This document shows, in pieces, positions 25,984 through 34,477 of a stretch of DNA of 63,682 bases. The stretch spans positions 1 to 63,682 of the forward strand of contig CAZGLR010000005.1 of assembly GCA_964526635.1 (NCBI GenBank), written 5' to 3'. The notes beneath the pieces are model-generated. The model was not told where the DNA came from and did no database searches. It saw nothing but the letters and a program-made list of their open reading frames with translations. This stretch comes from CAZGLR01 sp964526635. GTDB lineage: Bacteria > Zixibacteria > MSB-5A5 > GN15 > JAAZOE01. How positions within the stretch are numbered: the stretch's first letter is position 1; the number at the start of each line of letters is the position of its first letter. A program made the position numbers and the translations under genes.

Positions 25984-26637
25984 ATGGCAAAGCGGCAAGA
26001 CGGAAAAAAGAAAATATCGGAATCGACTATTCGCCGATTGTCATTGTATTATCGCGCACTGTCGCTTTTGGAAAAGGAAAACTACGAGACTATCTCATCC
26101 AAGGAACTGGCCAAGCGCGAAAAGCTGACGCCGGCCCAGGTGCGCAAAGACCTCTCCTTTTTCGGATCGTTCGGCACCCGCGGGCTGGGTTACCCGGTCA
26201 GCGAATTAAAGCAGCGTATCGCCCAGATTCTGGGCATCCATCGCAACTGGAATATCGCGATGATAGGCGTCGGTAATATCGGGTCGGCCCTGGTCTCCTA
26301 TAAAGAATTCCAGAAGCAGGGATTTACCATCAAGCTGATTTTCGACAACGATCAGCGCAAGATCGGTTCCAATCACAAGGGTCTTATTGTCTCCGATATC
26401 AAGCAGATGCCGGAACTGCTGAAGGGAAATAATATTGAGATGGTCATTATCGCCGTCCCGGCAATTGTGGCTCAATATATTGTCGATGAGGTCGTCTCCG
26501 CCGGCATCAAGGCGATTTTGAATTTCGCCCCGATCAATTTGCACGTTCCCCCGGATGTCTTTTTGCGCAATGAGAATATGTCGATGGAGCTCGAGTATTT
26601 GTCGTTTGCGTTGTCGAATAATTACACCCCGGATTGA
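25984..26637 (+). CDS. rex: redox-sensing transcriptional repressor Rex
   Basis: A 217-residue NADH-sensing repressor. The N-terminal winged helix (about 12-85) contains STIRRLSLYYRALSLLEKEN and LTPAQVRKDLSFFGSFGTRG, the DNA-recognition segment. The Rossmann domain carries AMIGVGNIGSALVSY (about 92-106) and a domain-swap C-terminal helix. Rex usually represses anaerobic and fermentative genes at low NADH/NAD ratios. It has its own operator, and no other gene here shows a comparable site. Confidence 0.96.
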   Translation: MAKRQDGKKKISESTIRRLSLYYRALSLLEKENYETISSKELAKREKLTPAQVRKDLSFFGSFGTRGLGYPVSELKQRIAQILGIHRNWNIAMIGVGNIGSALVSYKEFQKQGFTIKLIFDNDQRKIGSNHKGLIVSDIKQMPELLKGNNIEMVIIAVPAIVAQYIVDEVVSAGIKAILNFAPINLHVPPDVFLRNENMSMELEYLSFALSNNYTPD

Positions 26638-26769
26638 TGGCGGCGTAATCCTCGGCGGCATTTAATTTTCCCGGCAAGATTTACGGATTGCATAATATAA
26701 GCAGGGCGGGCTTCTGGCAATCGCAATGCAATTGTCAGGCCATCGGGCATTGATAAGTATAATAACTTA

Positions 26770-28440
26770 TTAGCTTTGTTTTCTACTGCTATAGTTATCC
26801 AAGTGGTCCCCGCAATGACCAATAAAGAGGAGATTTCTGTTTTTGTCTGGATAGTAGTAGACGCGAAGCAGCTTTGGCTCCTTGTTGCCATATTTCACAT
26901 GAGAAAGAAACTCAATTTCTTCCCCATCGACAATCTGCCTTCTAGCCCGCATAAGTTTTTTGTTGCCCTTTGTGTGTTTACTCTCGCTTAATGCCAGCTC
27001 AAAACCAGTTTTATTCTTAAACTCCCGCTCGATATTCTTCACTTCATATCCTTTTTCAAAGTACATGCGCCAAAGTTCATCACCTATGGACCAGAGGACT
27101 CGCCAAGCAATATTGCAATCACTGAGTGATGCTTGTTGTGCAGAATCTTCAGCCCCTGTGGTGAAGATTAGTCTTCCTTCGAACCTCAATTTCAGTTTCT
27201 CTACTACTTGATATACTTGAGTAGGCAATTCATTCAGGTCCCACCCAAATGATTTTTGCTTTTTTTGGATTTCATATCGTGTTTGAATGTCCTTAAAATT
27301 CTTATTGACGTTCTCATTCACTGACCTTAGGGTCTCGATTTCATCCTGTTGAGCTGCTACTTGCTGCTCCAAGTCAACAATCTGTTCCTGTTGTTTTATA
27401 TTTTGCTTATCAATCTCGTCTGCAAATGCCCAAACTTCCGATAGTTTCTCAGAGTCTTCTTGGCTTATAGATTGTTTAAGATCCAGGAATTTTTCACGCC
27501 GATATCTCTGTTCGACGTCATCGATATTTACTACTATACCGTGGCCAAACCAAGTTGGACCCCTTCGAGCTAGACCGCGGACAATAAGCTCTATGATTTT
27601 TGCCGGGCCATTTTGTTTGATATCAGAAAGGTTAATGAAGCGATGGCGTATACTGTCACTTTCTCGAGTTATGTTCACATTTCGCTGATATACTCTGATC
27701 ATCCCTCCGCGGCATGCAAATTTAGGATTTCCAAAGAAATAGTCAAGCTCGTCCTCTGCGTCCTTTCCTTCAAGGACATATACATTGGCGGTTCCAGCTA
27801 ATAAGAGCGCGAGTCTCTCAACGTCAATTAACGGCTTATTAGAATCGTAGTCCAAGCTAATTAACACATACGGGCAATACCTATCCGGGGAACCAAGTTC
27901 TTCTACGAAGTCTTTACCTTCGCCCAGCTTCAATTTTTGAGGCCCGGCTTTAAGAAGTGCAGATCCAGAAACTACCCTCCAGTTTCGAGCGTTTAATAAT
28001 ATGCGCACAATTCTCGGCGATGAAGGCATAGGTACTGGTTCTTCACCAATGTAATGCATAGTATGAATCCAATGCGTTATAGTAAGAACGAATCGGAAGC
28101 GACCATTCTCAACTCTTGTCAGTCCAATGTCAATCCGCCACTGGCGTTGACTAAGTTGACTGCATGGATGTTCAAACCGCATAGCCCAATATTGGGGCGA
28201 ACGTTCGTTTCCATGCCCACGCAGTGAGCGAACGATTACAATCGTTCTGCTGTCGTGCGGCGCAATCAGTTGACCGCCTCGGAAAAACCAATTCCCCCCT
28301 AATCCTTTGCATGGCTGAACTCTTTCGGAGACCCAGGATTGGATTTTTTTTATCATCAATCTCCAATGTTCGTCATCTTCAGCAAAAAGATCAAATGCGG
28401 TACGGTAATGAAGAGTACTTCCAGGATGATAACCCATCAT
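26770..28440 (-). CDS. multidomain protein of unknown function, accessory-looking, possible defence gene
   Basis: A 556-residue soluble protein that I cannot assign to a named family. The start is one of two adjacent ATGs (28440/28437) after AAGGGG. Residues 1-160 include FDLFAEDDEHWRLMIKKIQS and FFRGGQLIAPHD. A middle region (about 190-290) has DVERLALLLAGTANVYVLEG and GGMIRVYQRNVN, which recalls to me domains in some defence-island proteins. Residues 345-400 form a coiled coil. The C-terminal 130 residues (LRFEGRLIFTTGAEDSAQQA, ALSESKHT, LLRVYYYPDKN, LLFIGHCGDHL) look like a compact effector or toxin-like domain. There is no signal peptide or transmembrane segment. The gene is AT-richer than its neighbours and stands alone between rex and nfo, suggesting horizontal gain. 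Confidence 0.75.
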   Translation of the reverse strand: MMGYHPGSTLHYRTAFDLFAEDDEHWRLMIKKIQSWVSERVQPCKGLGGNWFFRGGQLIAPHDSRTIVIVRSLRGHGNERSPQYWAMRFEHPCSQLSQRQWRIDIGLTRVENGRFRFVLTITHWIHTMHYIGEEPVPMPSSPRIVRILLNARNWRVVSGSALLKAGPQKLKLGEGKDFVEELGSPDRYCPYVLISLDYDSNKPLIDVERLALLLAGTANVYVLEGKDAEDELDYFFGNPKFACRGGMIRVYQRNVNITRESDSIRHRFINLSDIKQNGPAKIIELIVRGLARRGPTWFGHGIVVNIDDVEQRYRREKFLDLKQSISQEDSEKLSEVWAFADEIDKQNIKQQEQIVDLEQQVAAQQDEIETLRSVNENVNKNFKDIQTRYEIQKKQKSFGWDLNELPTQVYQVVEKLKLRFEGRLIFTTGAEDSAQQASLSDCNIAWRVLWSIGDELWRMYFEKGYEVKNIEREFKNKTGFELALSESKHTKGNKKLMRARRQIVDGEEIEFLSHVKYGNKEPKLLRVYYYPDKNRNLLFIGHCGDHLDNYSSRKQS

Positions 28441-28495
28441 ATACCCCTTAATCACAACATTCTGTTACTGCCTAATCATATTTAGACCGGTGGCC

Positions 28496-28532
28496 CGACA
28501 ATGCACAGCAACATCGTTGCTCAGCATTGTCG
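28496..28532. repeat. 37-bp interrupted palindrome upstream of the unknown gene
   Basis: CGACAATGC (28496-28504) pairs perfectly with GCATTGTCG (28524-28532). Inside, after a 2x2 mismatch, AGCAA (28507-28511) pairs with TTGCT (28517-28521) around a 5-nt loop. There is no following T-run on either strand. It could be an operator, a structured leader or an insertion-junction remnant about 55 bp upstream of the accessory gene start. Confidence 0.7.
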
Positions 28533-28718
28533 CCTTCCCGCAGGCATCATTAATACACTAATATTATGCCCTTGGCTGATTTTAGCAAGATTAAATCATT
28601 ATTATCTCCCACCGACCCGCGTCCAAAGACCGCGGGCCACCCCCGGAATATCTATCGTGTTTGGTAGGGGAGACGGCTTCCTGCCAATCGTAACCGATTG
28701 CCTCATAGATATTACCCC

Positions 28719-28746
28719 TTGCCAGAATCGGGATTTCGCGTATATT
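28719..28746 (+). promoter_or_regulatory. candidate promoter of nfo-ychF
   Basis: TTGCCA (28719-28724) and TATATT (28741-28746) are 16 bp apart. The predicted start of transcription lies about 20 bp before the nfo ATG and leaves room for the ribosome-binding site GAGGAGAG. Confidence 0.5.
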
Positions 28747-28771
28747 CTCTCCCCTGAGGAGAGATAGAACC

Positions 28772-29632
28772 ATGCAATTCGGCGCTCATGTCTCGATAAA
28801 AGATGGTGTCTATAACGCGCCATACAACGGCCGCGCGGCATCGTGCGATGTCGTCCAGATTTTCACGAAATCATCCAACCAATGGCGCGCGAAGCCATTG
28901 ACCGATGATGATGTCGAGAAATTCATCGCGGCCCAGGATCAAACCGGCGTCGCAGTCGTCTGCGCCCACGACAGCTATTTGATCAATCTCGCTTCGCCGA
29001 AATCGGATTTGTTTGAGAAATCATATGCGGCCTTTGTCGAGGAGATGATCCGCTGCGACTGTCTGGTTATCCCCAACCTGGTGATGCACCCCGGCTCACA
29101 TGTCGGCGAGGGCGAAGAGGCCGGCTTGAAACGGATTATTGAGGCATTTAACCGCATGATCGACGAGAATCCCGACAGCAAGGCAACCATATGCCTCGAA
29201 AACACCGCCGGTCAGGGCACCAATCTGGGATACCGGTTCGAGCATCTGGCTGAAATTATCGATGGCGTCGAGGCTAAACACCGTTTCGCGGTCTGCCTCG
29301 ATACGTGCCATACGTTTACCGCCGGGTATCCCCTTGCGCCCAAAAATAATTTTCTGGCAACATTGCGGGAATTTGACAAAATTGTCGGAATCGATAAACT
29401 GCGTATTATCCACATGAACGATTCCAAACGTGAGGCCGGCAGTCGGGTGGATCGCCATGAGTGGATCGGCGATGGTGAATTGGGCCTGGAGCCATTTGAG
29501 TATATAGTCAATGATCGCCGTCTGAAGAAAATACCCATGATTCTCGAAACGCCGAAAACATCCGCCGACGATGATATCCATAACCTGAAGATATTGCGCT
29601 CGCTGGTCAAACGCAGGAAGGGACAGAAGTGA
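28772..29632 (+). CDS. nfo: endonuclease IV (AP endonuclease)
   Basis: A 286-residue TIM-barrel zinc enzyme that cuts DNA 5' of abasic sites in base-excision repair. Metal-binding motifs are MHPGSHVGEGEEAG (about 111-124), ICLENTAGQGTNLG, FAVCLDTCHTFTAGY, RIIHMNDSKREAGSRVDRH with IGDGELG, and PMILETPK. The N-terminus MQFGAHVSIKDGVYNAPYNG is typical. Its stop overlaps the ychF start (GTGA), so the two are co-translated. Confidence 0.96.
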   Translation: MQFGAHVSIKDGVYNAPYNGRAASCDVVQIFTKSSNQWRAKPLTDDDVEKFIAAQDQTGVAVVCAHDSYLINLASPKSDLFEKSYAAFVEEMIRCDCLVIPNLVMHPGSHVGEGEEAGLKRIIEAFNRMIDENPDSKATICLENTAGQGTNLGYRFEHLAEIIDGVEAKHRFAVCLDTCHTFTAGYPLAPKNNFLATLREFDKIVGIDKLRIIHMNDSKREAGSRVDRHEWIGDGELGLEPFEYIVNDRRLKKIPMILETPKTSADDDIHNLKILRSLVKRRKGQK

Positions 29633-30687
29633 AAATCGGAATTATCGGACTCCCGCTATCCGGAAAAACAACCGTGTTCAACGCCGCCGCCGGACGGACC
29701 GAGGCGGTCGGCGATTATTCGAAAGCATCGCATCGCGCGGTGGTCAAAGTCCCCGATGACCGCCTTGATAAACTGGCCGAACTGGTCCAGCCCAAAAAGA
29801 CGACGTATGCCGAAATTGATTATGTCGATATCAGCGTGTTCTCCGGTAAGGGCAAAGAAGCCGATACCTCGGCGATGAACATCCCTGATGATCTGCGTTA
29901 TGCCGACGCGCTGATCGTCGTTATCGATGCTTTCAGCGACGATGCCGATCCGGTAAAGCATCTGCGTCTTCTGCTCGATGAAATGATTCTCAATGACCAG
30001 GTGATTATCGAGCGGAATATCGAGAAGAAACAGCGCACCGCCCAGCTTACCGGCGACAAAGACATACAACGTGAGGTGGAAGTCTTCAACAAGTGCCTTG
30101 CCGCCCTCGAAGAGGAAAAGACTCTCTCGATGGCCGGGCTTGAAAGCGAAGAAAAAAAGCAACTGAAGAATTATTCGTTTCTCTCCATCAAGCCGCTACT
30201 GGTGGTATTAAATATTTCAGAGGATGATATTGGTAACGAGGACGCATGGCTGGAAAAATTCAGGAAATATGAAGCACCCGGTGTTCGTGAATTTGTCGTA
30301 ATTTGCGGCAAAATCGAGATGGAGCTGGCGGTATTATCGAAAGATGATCGTGAAGCGTTTATGAAAGACCTCGGGATTGAACATCCCGCCATGGAACTGC
30401 TAATCCAGAAATCATATGCCCTGCTGGGGTTGATATCATATTTCACGGCCGGCGATCCGGAAGCGCGGGCGTGGACAATCCGCGCCGGCACCAACGCGCG
30501 TAAAGCTGCCGGCGTCATTCACAGTGATATTGAACGGGGATTTATTCGGGCGGAGGTGGTGCCATATGAGGCCTATGCCAAACATGGCTCATCATCGGCG
30601 GCCAAAGATGCCGGAAAATTCCGGCTCGAGGGAAAGGAATATATCGTCCAGGACGGCGATGTTATCCTGTTCCGCTTCAATGTCTAA
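29629..30687 (+). CDS. ychF: redox-regulated ATPase YchF-like
   Basis: A 352-residue Obg-family P-loop protein. The P-loop reads GLPLSGKTTVFN, not the usual GLPNVGKST. The G4 position reads VLNISEDD, the N-x-x-E type that gives YchF preference for ATP over GTP. The C-terminal TGS-like DUF933 domain is clear: ISYFTAGDPEARAWTIRAGT, NARKAAGVIHSDIERGFIRA, EYIVQDGDVILFRFNV. YchF associates with ribosomes and stress responses in other bacteria. The GTG start overlaps the nfo stop by 4 bp. Confidence 0.92.
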   Translation: MKIGIIGLPLSGKTTVFNAAAGRTEAVGDYSKASHRAVVKVPDDRLDKLAELVQPKKTTYAEIDYVDISVFSGKGKEADTSAMNIPDDLRYADALIVVIDAFSDDADPVKHLRLLLDEMILNDQVIIERNIEKKQRTAQLTGDKDIQREVEVFNKCLAALEEEKTLSMAGLESEEKKQLKNYSFLSIKPLLVVLNISEDDIGNEDAWLEKFRKYEAPGVREFVVICGKIEMELAVLSKDDREAFMKDLGIEHPAMELLIQKSYALLGLISYFTAGDPEARAWTIRAGTNARKAAGVIHSDIERGFIRAEVVPYEAYAKHGSSSAAKDAGKFRLEGKEYIVQDGDVILFRFNV

Positions 30688-30713
30688 GCGCTGCTCAGGC
30701 GCTGATCATCGCA

Positions 30714-31043
30714 TTACATTTCAATGTTATCATCGGCCTGATTACGCTTCTTGAGATATTCCTTTAGAAGCATGCTTTTCTTCTTGCCCTGAATACGAGC
30801 CATAGCCTGAACTTCACTCAAAGTAAAATTCGGCTGAACTTTAAAACCACACAGGCGCTGCAGTGAGGTAACCCGCTGGGGATCCATCTCGCGCTTACGG
30901 TGCTCGGCAATATTGGCCTCGAGCGCTTTGAGCTTCTCATAGCTATCGGGCATAAAGACACCCCACAACTGCGGCGAGAGACCCTTGAGCATCCACGCCA
31001 CGTTGGGGAATCCGATTAAGGCTTTGCGTACTGTTTCCAACAT
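30714..31043 (-). CDS. small conserved-looking protein of unknown function
   Basis: A 109-residue soluble protein from the ATG at 31043, preceded by GGGTGG. It begins MLETVRKALIGFPNVAWMLK and carries a charged helical middle (YEKLKALEANIAEHRKREMD) and a Lys-rich end (KKKSMLLKEYLKKRNQADD). It contains one cysteine and no recognisable motif or membrane helix. It is convergent with ychF and separated from it by 26 bp. Coding status rests on codon use and a plausible ribosome-binding site. Confidence 0.55.
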   Translation of the reverse strand: MLETVRKALIGFPNVAWMLKGLSPQLWGVFMPDSYEKLKALEANIAEHRKREMDPQRVTSLQRLCGFKVQPNFTLSEVQAMARIQGKKKSMLLKEYLKKRNQADDNIEM

Positions 31044-31192
31044 TTTCAACACCACCCGGTTATTAGGTTTTGTCGGCGGCGGCCGACAATCACAGACTTA
31101 CCAAGTCGCTTAATTATAACAAAGTTATGCCTGTCGATGTTCCGAGTTATGGCAGGTAATGGAATTTTAGATGCGATTGCTTCACGCCAGTA

Positions 31193-33082
31193 TTATCGCG
31201 CGATCAAATCGAACTCATCGAGCTTCTCAAATGTATCGGGATTAATCACCTCAACCCGACCCTGAGTCCCCGATATATGAAAGAGCACCAACGCATTCTG
31301 GGTAGTGAATTCGATCAGCGTGGCCTGCCATGGTGTCACTTCCTGGCCATAGTAGGGCGCCCCGGCGGCGCCATTGTTAATCATCCAGATCGGGCGTGAC
31401 ACACTCAGGGTGTCATCGGGCCGCCAGTTGGTATCATATTTGGGCATATCCGCGGTGAGTTTAAGCAGGCTGTAGTTGTGTTCATCGCCGGTGAGCGATG
31501 CCCGAACTTTGGTGCTGTGGTTGACCATGAGGTCAAGTAACTGGTCGCGCCGTTCGATAATACCGATGTCAACCGGCTTCCCAGCCACCCACGGACGAAT
31601 CTCGTTATTGCCCGAATACCACATATCGTCTTTGACATGGCCGCCGTTGGGAAAGATGGGGGTATGCACGGACACGAATATATGGTCGATACTATCATCG
31701 GCTTCGAGTTCGGTTAACACTTTCTCCAGCCAAACCAGTTGCTGATCCATGATGTAGCCGTGGGGATTTCCTCCGATTTTCGGCTCGCGGGCGATGGAAT
31801 AGGAATACCAGTAATCGGAATTCAGCGAAATGACCACCACGTTATCATAGGAGTAGTAGAAGCAGTTTTCCTGGTATGATGGAAAATCGATCGTCTCAGG
31901 ATCGGGATCATAGGCGGCGCCGTCCTCGCTATCGGGGCCGTTGAGCGGATTGACAAATTCATCGGCGAAGACCGATTCCGAGGAATTATCCTCGAATGGA
32001 AACTTATCGATCGCACAGTCTTTTTCGCCATGGCGAAAATAGTGGATCATCGATTCATGATTTCCGAATCCGGCTATGAATGGAAAATATGAGGCAAATG
32101 GCTCCACGGCCCGTTTCCAGTTGGCGTATTCAAGACGCATCTCGCCCGGATCGATGCGGTAGCCATCGATCAGATCCCCGGTAAACTGGAAGAAGCGGGT
32201 GTCATAGAGATTACAGACCACAGCGATGCGCTTGAGCATATAGGCATTGACGCCTTTAAGCGCCCGCTCGCCGCCGCCGTTGTTGCTGCGACAATCGGAG
32301 GCATAGCCGAAGGTAAACGGCTTCCGCGACCCCGGCTCGGGAGCGGTGCGGAAATCATAGGCATCACGATAGGCGCCATAGTAGACAGTATACTCATAAA
32401 CCGAATCGGGCTGAAGGCCATCGACAGCAATTTCATGATGCGTCGACACTTCTTTTGATGCAAACGTGCGGTCATCGGAGAAGATGCGCGCCTTGATCGG
32501 GAAGTTAGTGGCAAACGATATCACCGCGCTGTTGTGGGTCAGGAGATTGACAAAGGGCCCCTCGACGATTGAAGTATCCACGGCAAATGGCCCCTTGCCG
32601 ACAACGCGGAATTTGCCATCGTAAAGTAAGTGGCCGTCATCATCGGCAATGCGGTAGCCCAGATAGATGCGTCCGGTTTCAGGCCAGTTGGCCAGATCAT
32701 ACTTACCCTTGAAACTCCCGGCGATATCGATTTCGGCTTTGCCGCGTTCTATCTGCGTGGACCTCTTGAAAAACACCGGATAGGCGTGGCGGACATCCTT
32801 GCTTTCATGAAGGAAACCATAGTAAATGAGGCCGTTGAACGTGGTATCATTGAAATCGAATTGGAGGCCATCGATATACCCTTCCGGCATCGTCCGCAGC
32901 TTCTCCAGGGTATAGCGGGCCGGGCGAGTGTTGGCCCACATCGTGTCGCCATTTTCATCGATATAAAAAAGCCGCCCCTCTTCATCCTCGAAGATATTGT
33001 AATGCACCGCCGGAATCTCCGCGGCAGCGGCAAATGATACCATTGCCAGGAAACAACACAACAGAATCGCTGACTTTTTCAT
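31193..33082 (-). CDS. secreted calcineurin-like metallophosphoesterase with Ig-like domain
   Basis: A 629-residue exported protein (signal peptide KKSAILLCCFLAMVSFAAAA). An N-terminal beta-rich region precedes an FN3/purple-acid-phosphatase-like domain (about 190-265: AVISFATNFPIKARIFSDD, VDGLQPDSVYEYTVYYG). The metallophosphoesterase domain shows FGYASDCR, QFTGDLIDGY, AGFGNHESM, DHIFVSVHTP and SLTGDEHNYS, the ordered metal ligands of the calcineurin-like fold. It probably removes phosphate from organic compounds outside the inner membrane. The ATG at 33082 is preferred over an upstream non-signal extension. Confidence 0.87.
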   Translation of the reverse strand: MKKSAILLCCFLAMVSFAAAAEIPAVHYNIFEDEEGRLFYIDENGDTMWANTRPARYTLEKLRTMPEGYIDGLQFDFNDTTFNGLIYYGFLHESKDVRHAYPVFFKRSTQIERGKAEIDIAGSFKGKYDLANWPETGRIYLGYRIADDDGHLLYDGKFRVVGKGPFAVDTSIVEGPFVNLLTHNSAVISFATNFPIKARIFSDDRTFASKEVSTHHEIAVDGLQPDSVYEYTVYYGAYRDAYDFRTAPEPGSRKPFTFGYASDCRSNNGGGERALKGVNAYMLKRIAVVCNLYDTRFFQFTGDLIDGYRIDPGEMRLEYANWKRAVEPFASYFPFIAGFGNHESMIHYFRHGEKDCAIDKFPFEDNSSESVFADEFVNPLNGPDSEDGAAYDPDPETIDFPSYQENCFYYSYDNVVVISLNSDYWYSYSIAREPKIGGNPHGYIMDQQLVWLEKVLTELEADDSIDHIFVSVHTPIFPNGGHVKDDMWYSGNNEIRPWVAGKPVDIGIIERRDQLLDLMVNHSTKVRASLTGDEHNYSLLKLTADMPKYDTNWRPDDTLSVSRPIWMINNGAAGAPYYGQEVTPWQATLIEFTTQNALVLFHISGTQGRVEVINPDTFEKLDEFDLIAR

Positions 33083-33206
33083 TGCCCCATCCCTTTTCAA
33101 CAGCTGACGTATTGATCCCAAGTATAACAATAAGGCACCTACAGGCCAAAGTTAGAATTTGATTAAATACCAAAGTACATACAGGGTCAAGCCGATATAC
33201 ATAACG

Positions 33207-34007
33207 ATGCCTGTCATGGAATTGGACTATATCAATACCGCGCCATTGCTGAAACCGTATGGACTGGACACCGGCGGGCTGCAAATCGATCCCTATGTCG
33301 GATGCAGCCATTTCTGCAAATACTGCTGGCTGAACAATACTGCCTGCAGCAGCGAACCGTCAGTACGGCTGCATGTTAACCTGATTGACCGTCTGGCCAT
33401 AGATCTGGCCACGATTGAACCGCAGCGGGTATATCTCGGCATCGAGGGTGATCCCTATATACCCCTGGAGGAAGAGATGCATCAGACCAGGATGGTGCTT
33501 GAGATTTTGGCTGCCTCCGGCTTTTCGGTATCAATCGAAACTAAATCCTCGCGTATACTCCGCGACATCGACCTGATCGCCAAAATACCGGGAACGGAGG
33601 TAACGATCTCTTTTGCGTTTTACAGCGAAGATGATCGCCGCCGTTTTGAAGACTGCCCCACCAGTAATGGCGAGCGGCTCAACACCCTGGCGGTTTTGCA
33701 GGATCATGGCGTCAGGGCAATAGCCGCCATCCGTCCGGTCATTCCGCATCTCACCAAGGCGCCGGCCTTTGTCGAGGAACTGATGCCCTACTGCGATAAT
33801 ATTCAGGTCTACCCGATAAAATTTGAATCAACCGACGATCCCAACTGGAAGCTGACCGAACAGGTCCTGTCGCGGCATTATCCCCAGTACCTGGGTGAGG
33901 TGCTGGATATATCATTCAATCACCGTCATAAGTACTGGGCGGCGCTCAGAAAACGGCTCCGGGCAATTAAGCCATTGAACAGCAATCGTATAGAAATTCA
34001 CCTGTAA
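33207..34007 (+). CDS. radical SAM protein, SplB-like
   Basis: A 266-residue radical SAM protein. The [4Fe-4S] motif CSHFCKYC (CxxxCxxC) lies near residue 33, after GLQIDPYVG, a context typical of the SPL/Rv2578c-type subfamily. GIEGDPYIPLEEEM and SIETKSSRILRDIDLI also fit. It lacks the recognisable C-terminal active-site cysteine context of true spore photoproduct lyase, so the reaction is unknown. The ATG at 33207 (MPVMELDYINTAPLLK) is chosen; 33216 is an alternative. Confidence 0.85.
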   Translation: MPVMELDYINTAPLLKPYGLDTGGLQIDPYVGCSHFCKYCWLNNTACSSEPSVRLHVNLIDRLAIDLATIEPQRVYLGIEGDPYIPLEEEMHQTRMVLEILAASGFSVSIETKSSRILRDIDLIAKIPGTEVTISFAFYSEDDRRRFEDCPTSNGERLNTLAVLQDHGVRAIAAIRPVIPHLTKAPAFVEELMPYCDNIQVYPIKFESTDDPNWKLTEQVLSRHYPQYLGEVLDISFNHRHKYWAALRKRLRAIKPLNSNRIEIHL

Positions 34008-34157
34008 CAAAACTCACCTGCTGAGGCGATATTGATACTCAGTTTGGCGATTAATAAATCTAACCGCAGGGGCCGGGGATCTCCCGGCCCGCTGGGAGAT
34101 TAATTTAATTTTTCGTATTTGTGGCCAACGGAGGGGACGTCCGCAACCCATGATATC

Positions 34158-34338
34158 ATTTTGTCGAAACCTCCCTCGCTGCGCTCGGGATCGCTCGCGC
34201 CTTAAGGCGCTCACGACAAGGGATTTCGACCTACAACAAGGGCAAGGGATTTCGGCCTACAACAAGGGCAAGGGATTTTGACCTACACAAGGGCAAGGGA
34301 TTTCGACCTACAACAAGGGCAAGGGATTTCGATCGAAG
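34158..34338 (+). repeat. dispersed stem-loop repeat with 26-bp tandem units
   Basis: The first 45 bp are identical to 7032-7076. The hairpin is GCGCC-TTAA-GGCGC here against GCGCC-TAC-GGCGC in the other copy, so the stem is kept while the loop changed. It is followed by units starting at 34218, 34244, 34270 and 34295 (26, 26, 25, 26 bp) plus a partial unit at 34321, each beginning AAGGGATTT and containing a variant of CGACCTAC. The surrounding 470-bp gap 34008-34477 holds no gene I can support. Confidence 0.85.
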
Positions 34339-34477
34339 TTGATGCTATAAATAATACGGGGCACACAAATTTCAACCTCGCAGCACGGCGGCTTTTATTC
34401 ACCACGTTGAAAGGGCCGGGGCCACCCGGTCCCAATTTGTTGTGATGTATATACGATGGTAATAACCCACCCCCGCC

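Larger units (their letters stand above)
28441..28771. other. 331-bp intergenic region upstream of the unknown gene and nfo
   Basis: This divergent spacer holds a 37-bp imperfect palindrome (28496-28532) and a probable nfo promoter (28719-28746). The remainder, including AT-rich 28545-28610, shows no reading frame or RNA gene that I can support. Confidence 0.6.

Noticed and set aside
26700..28532. Possible target-site duplication bordering the accessory gene (GCAATTGTC near 26730 and GACAATGC near 28497)
   Set aside because: The match is short, imperfect and inverted, so it is not convincing as an insertion footprint.
34218..34338. Regularly spaced repeats suggestive of a CRISPR array
   Set aside because: The units are directly adjacent 26-bp tandem copies with no unique spacers, and there are no cas genes.
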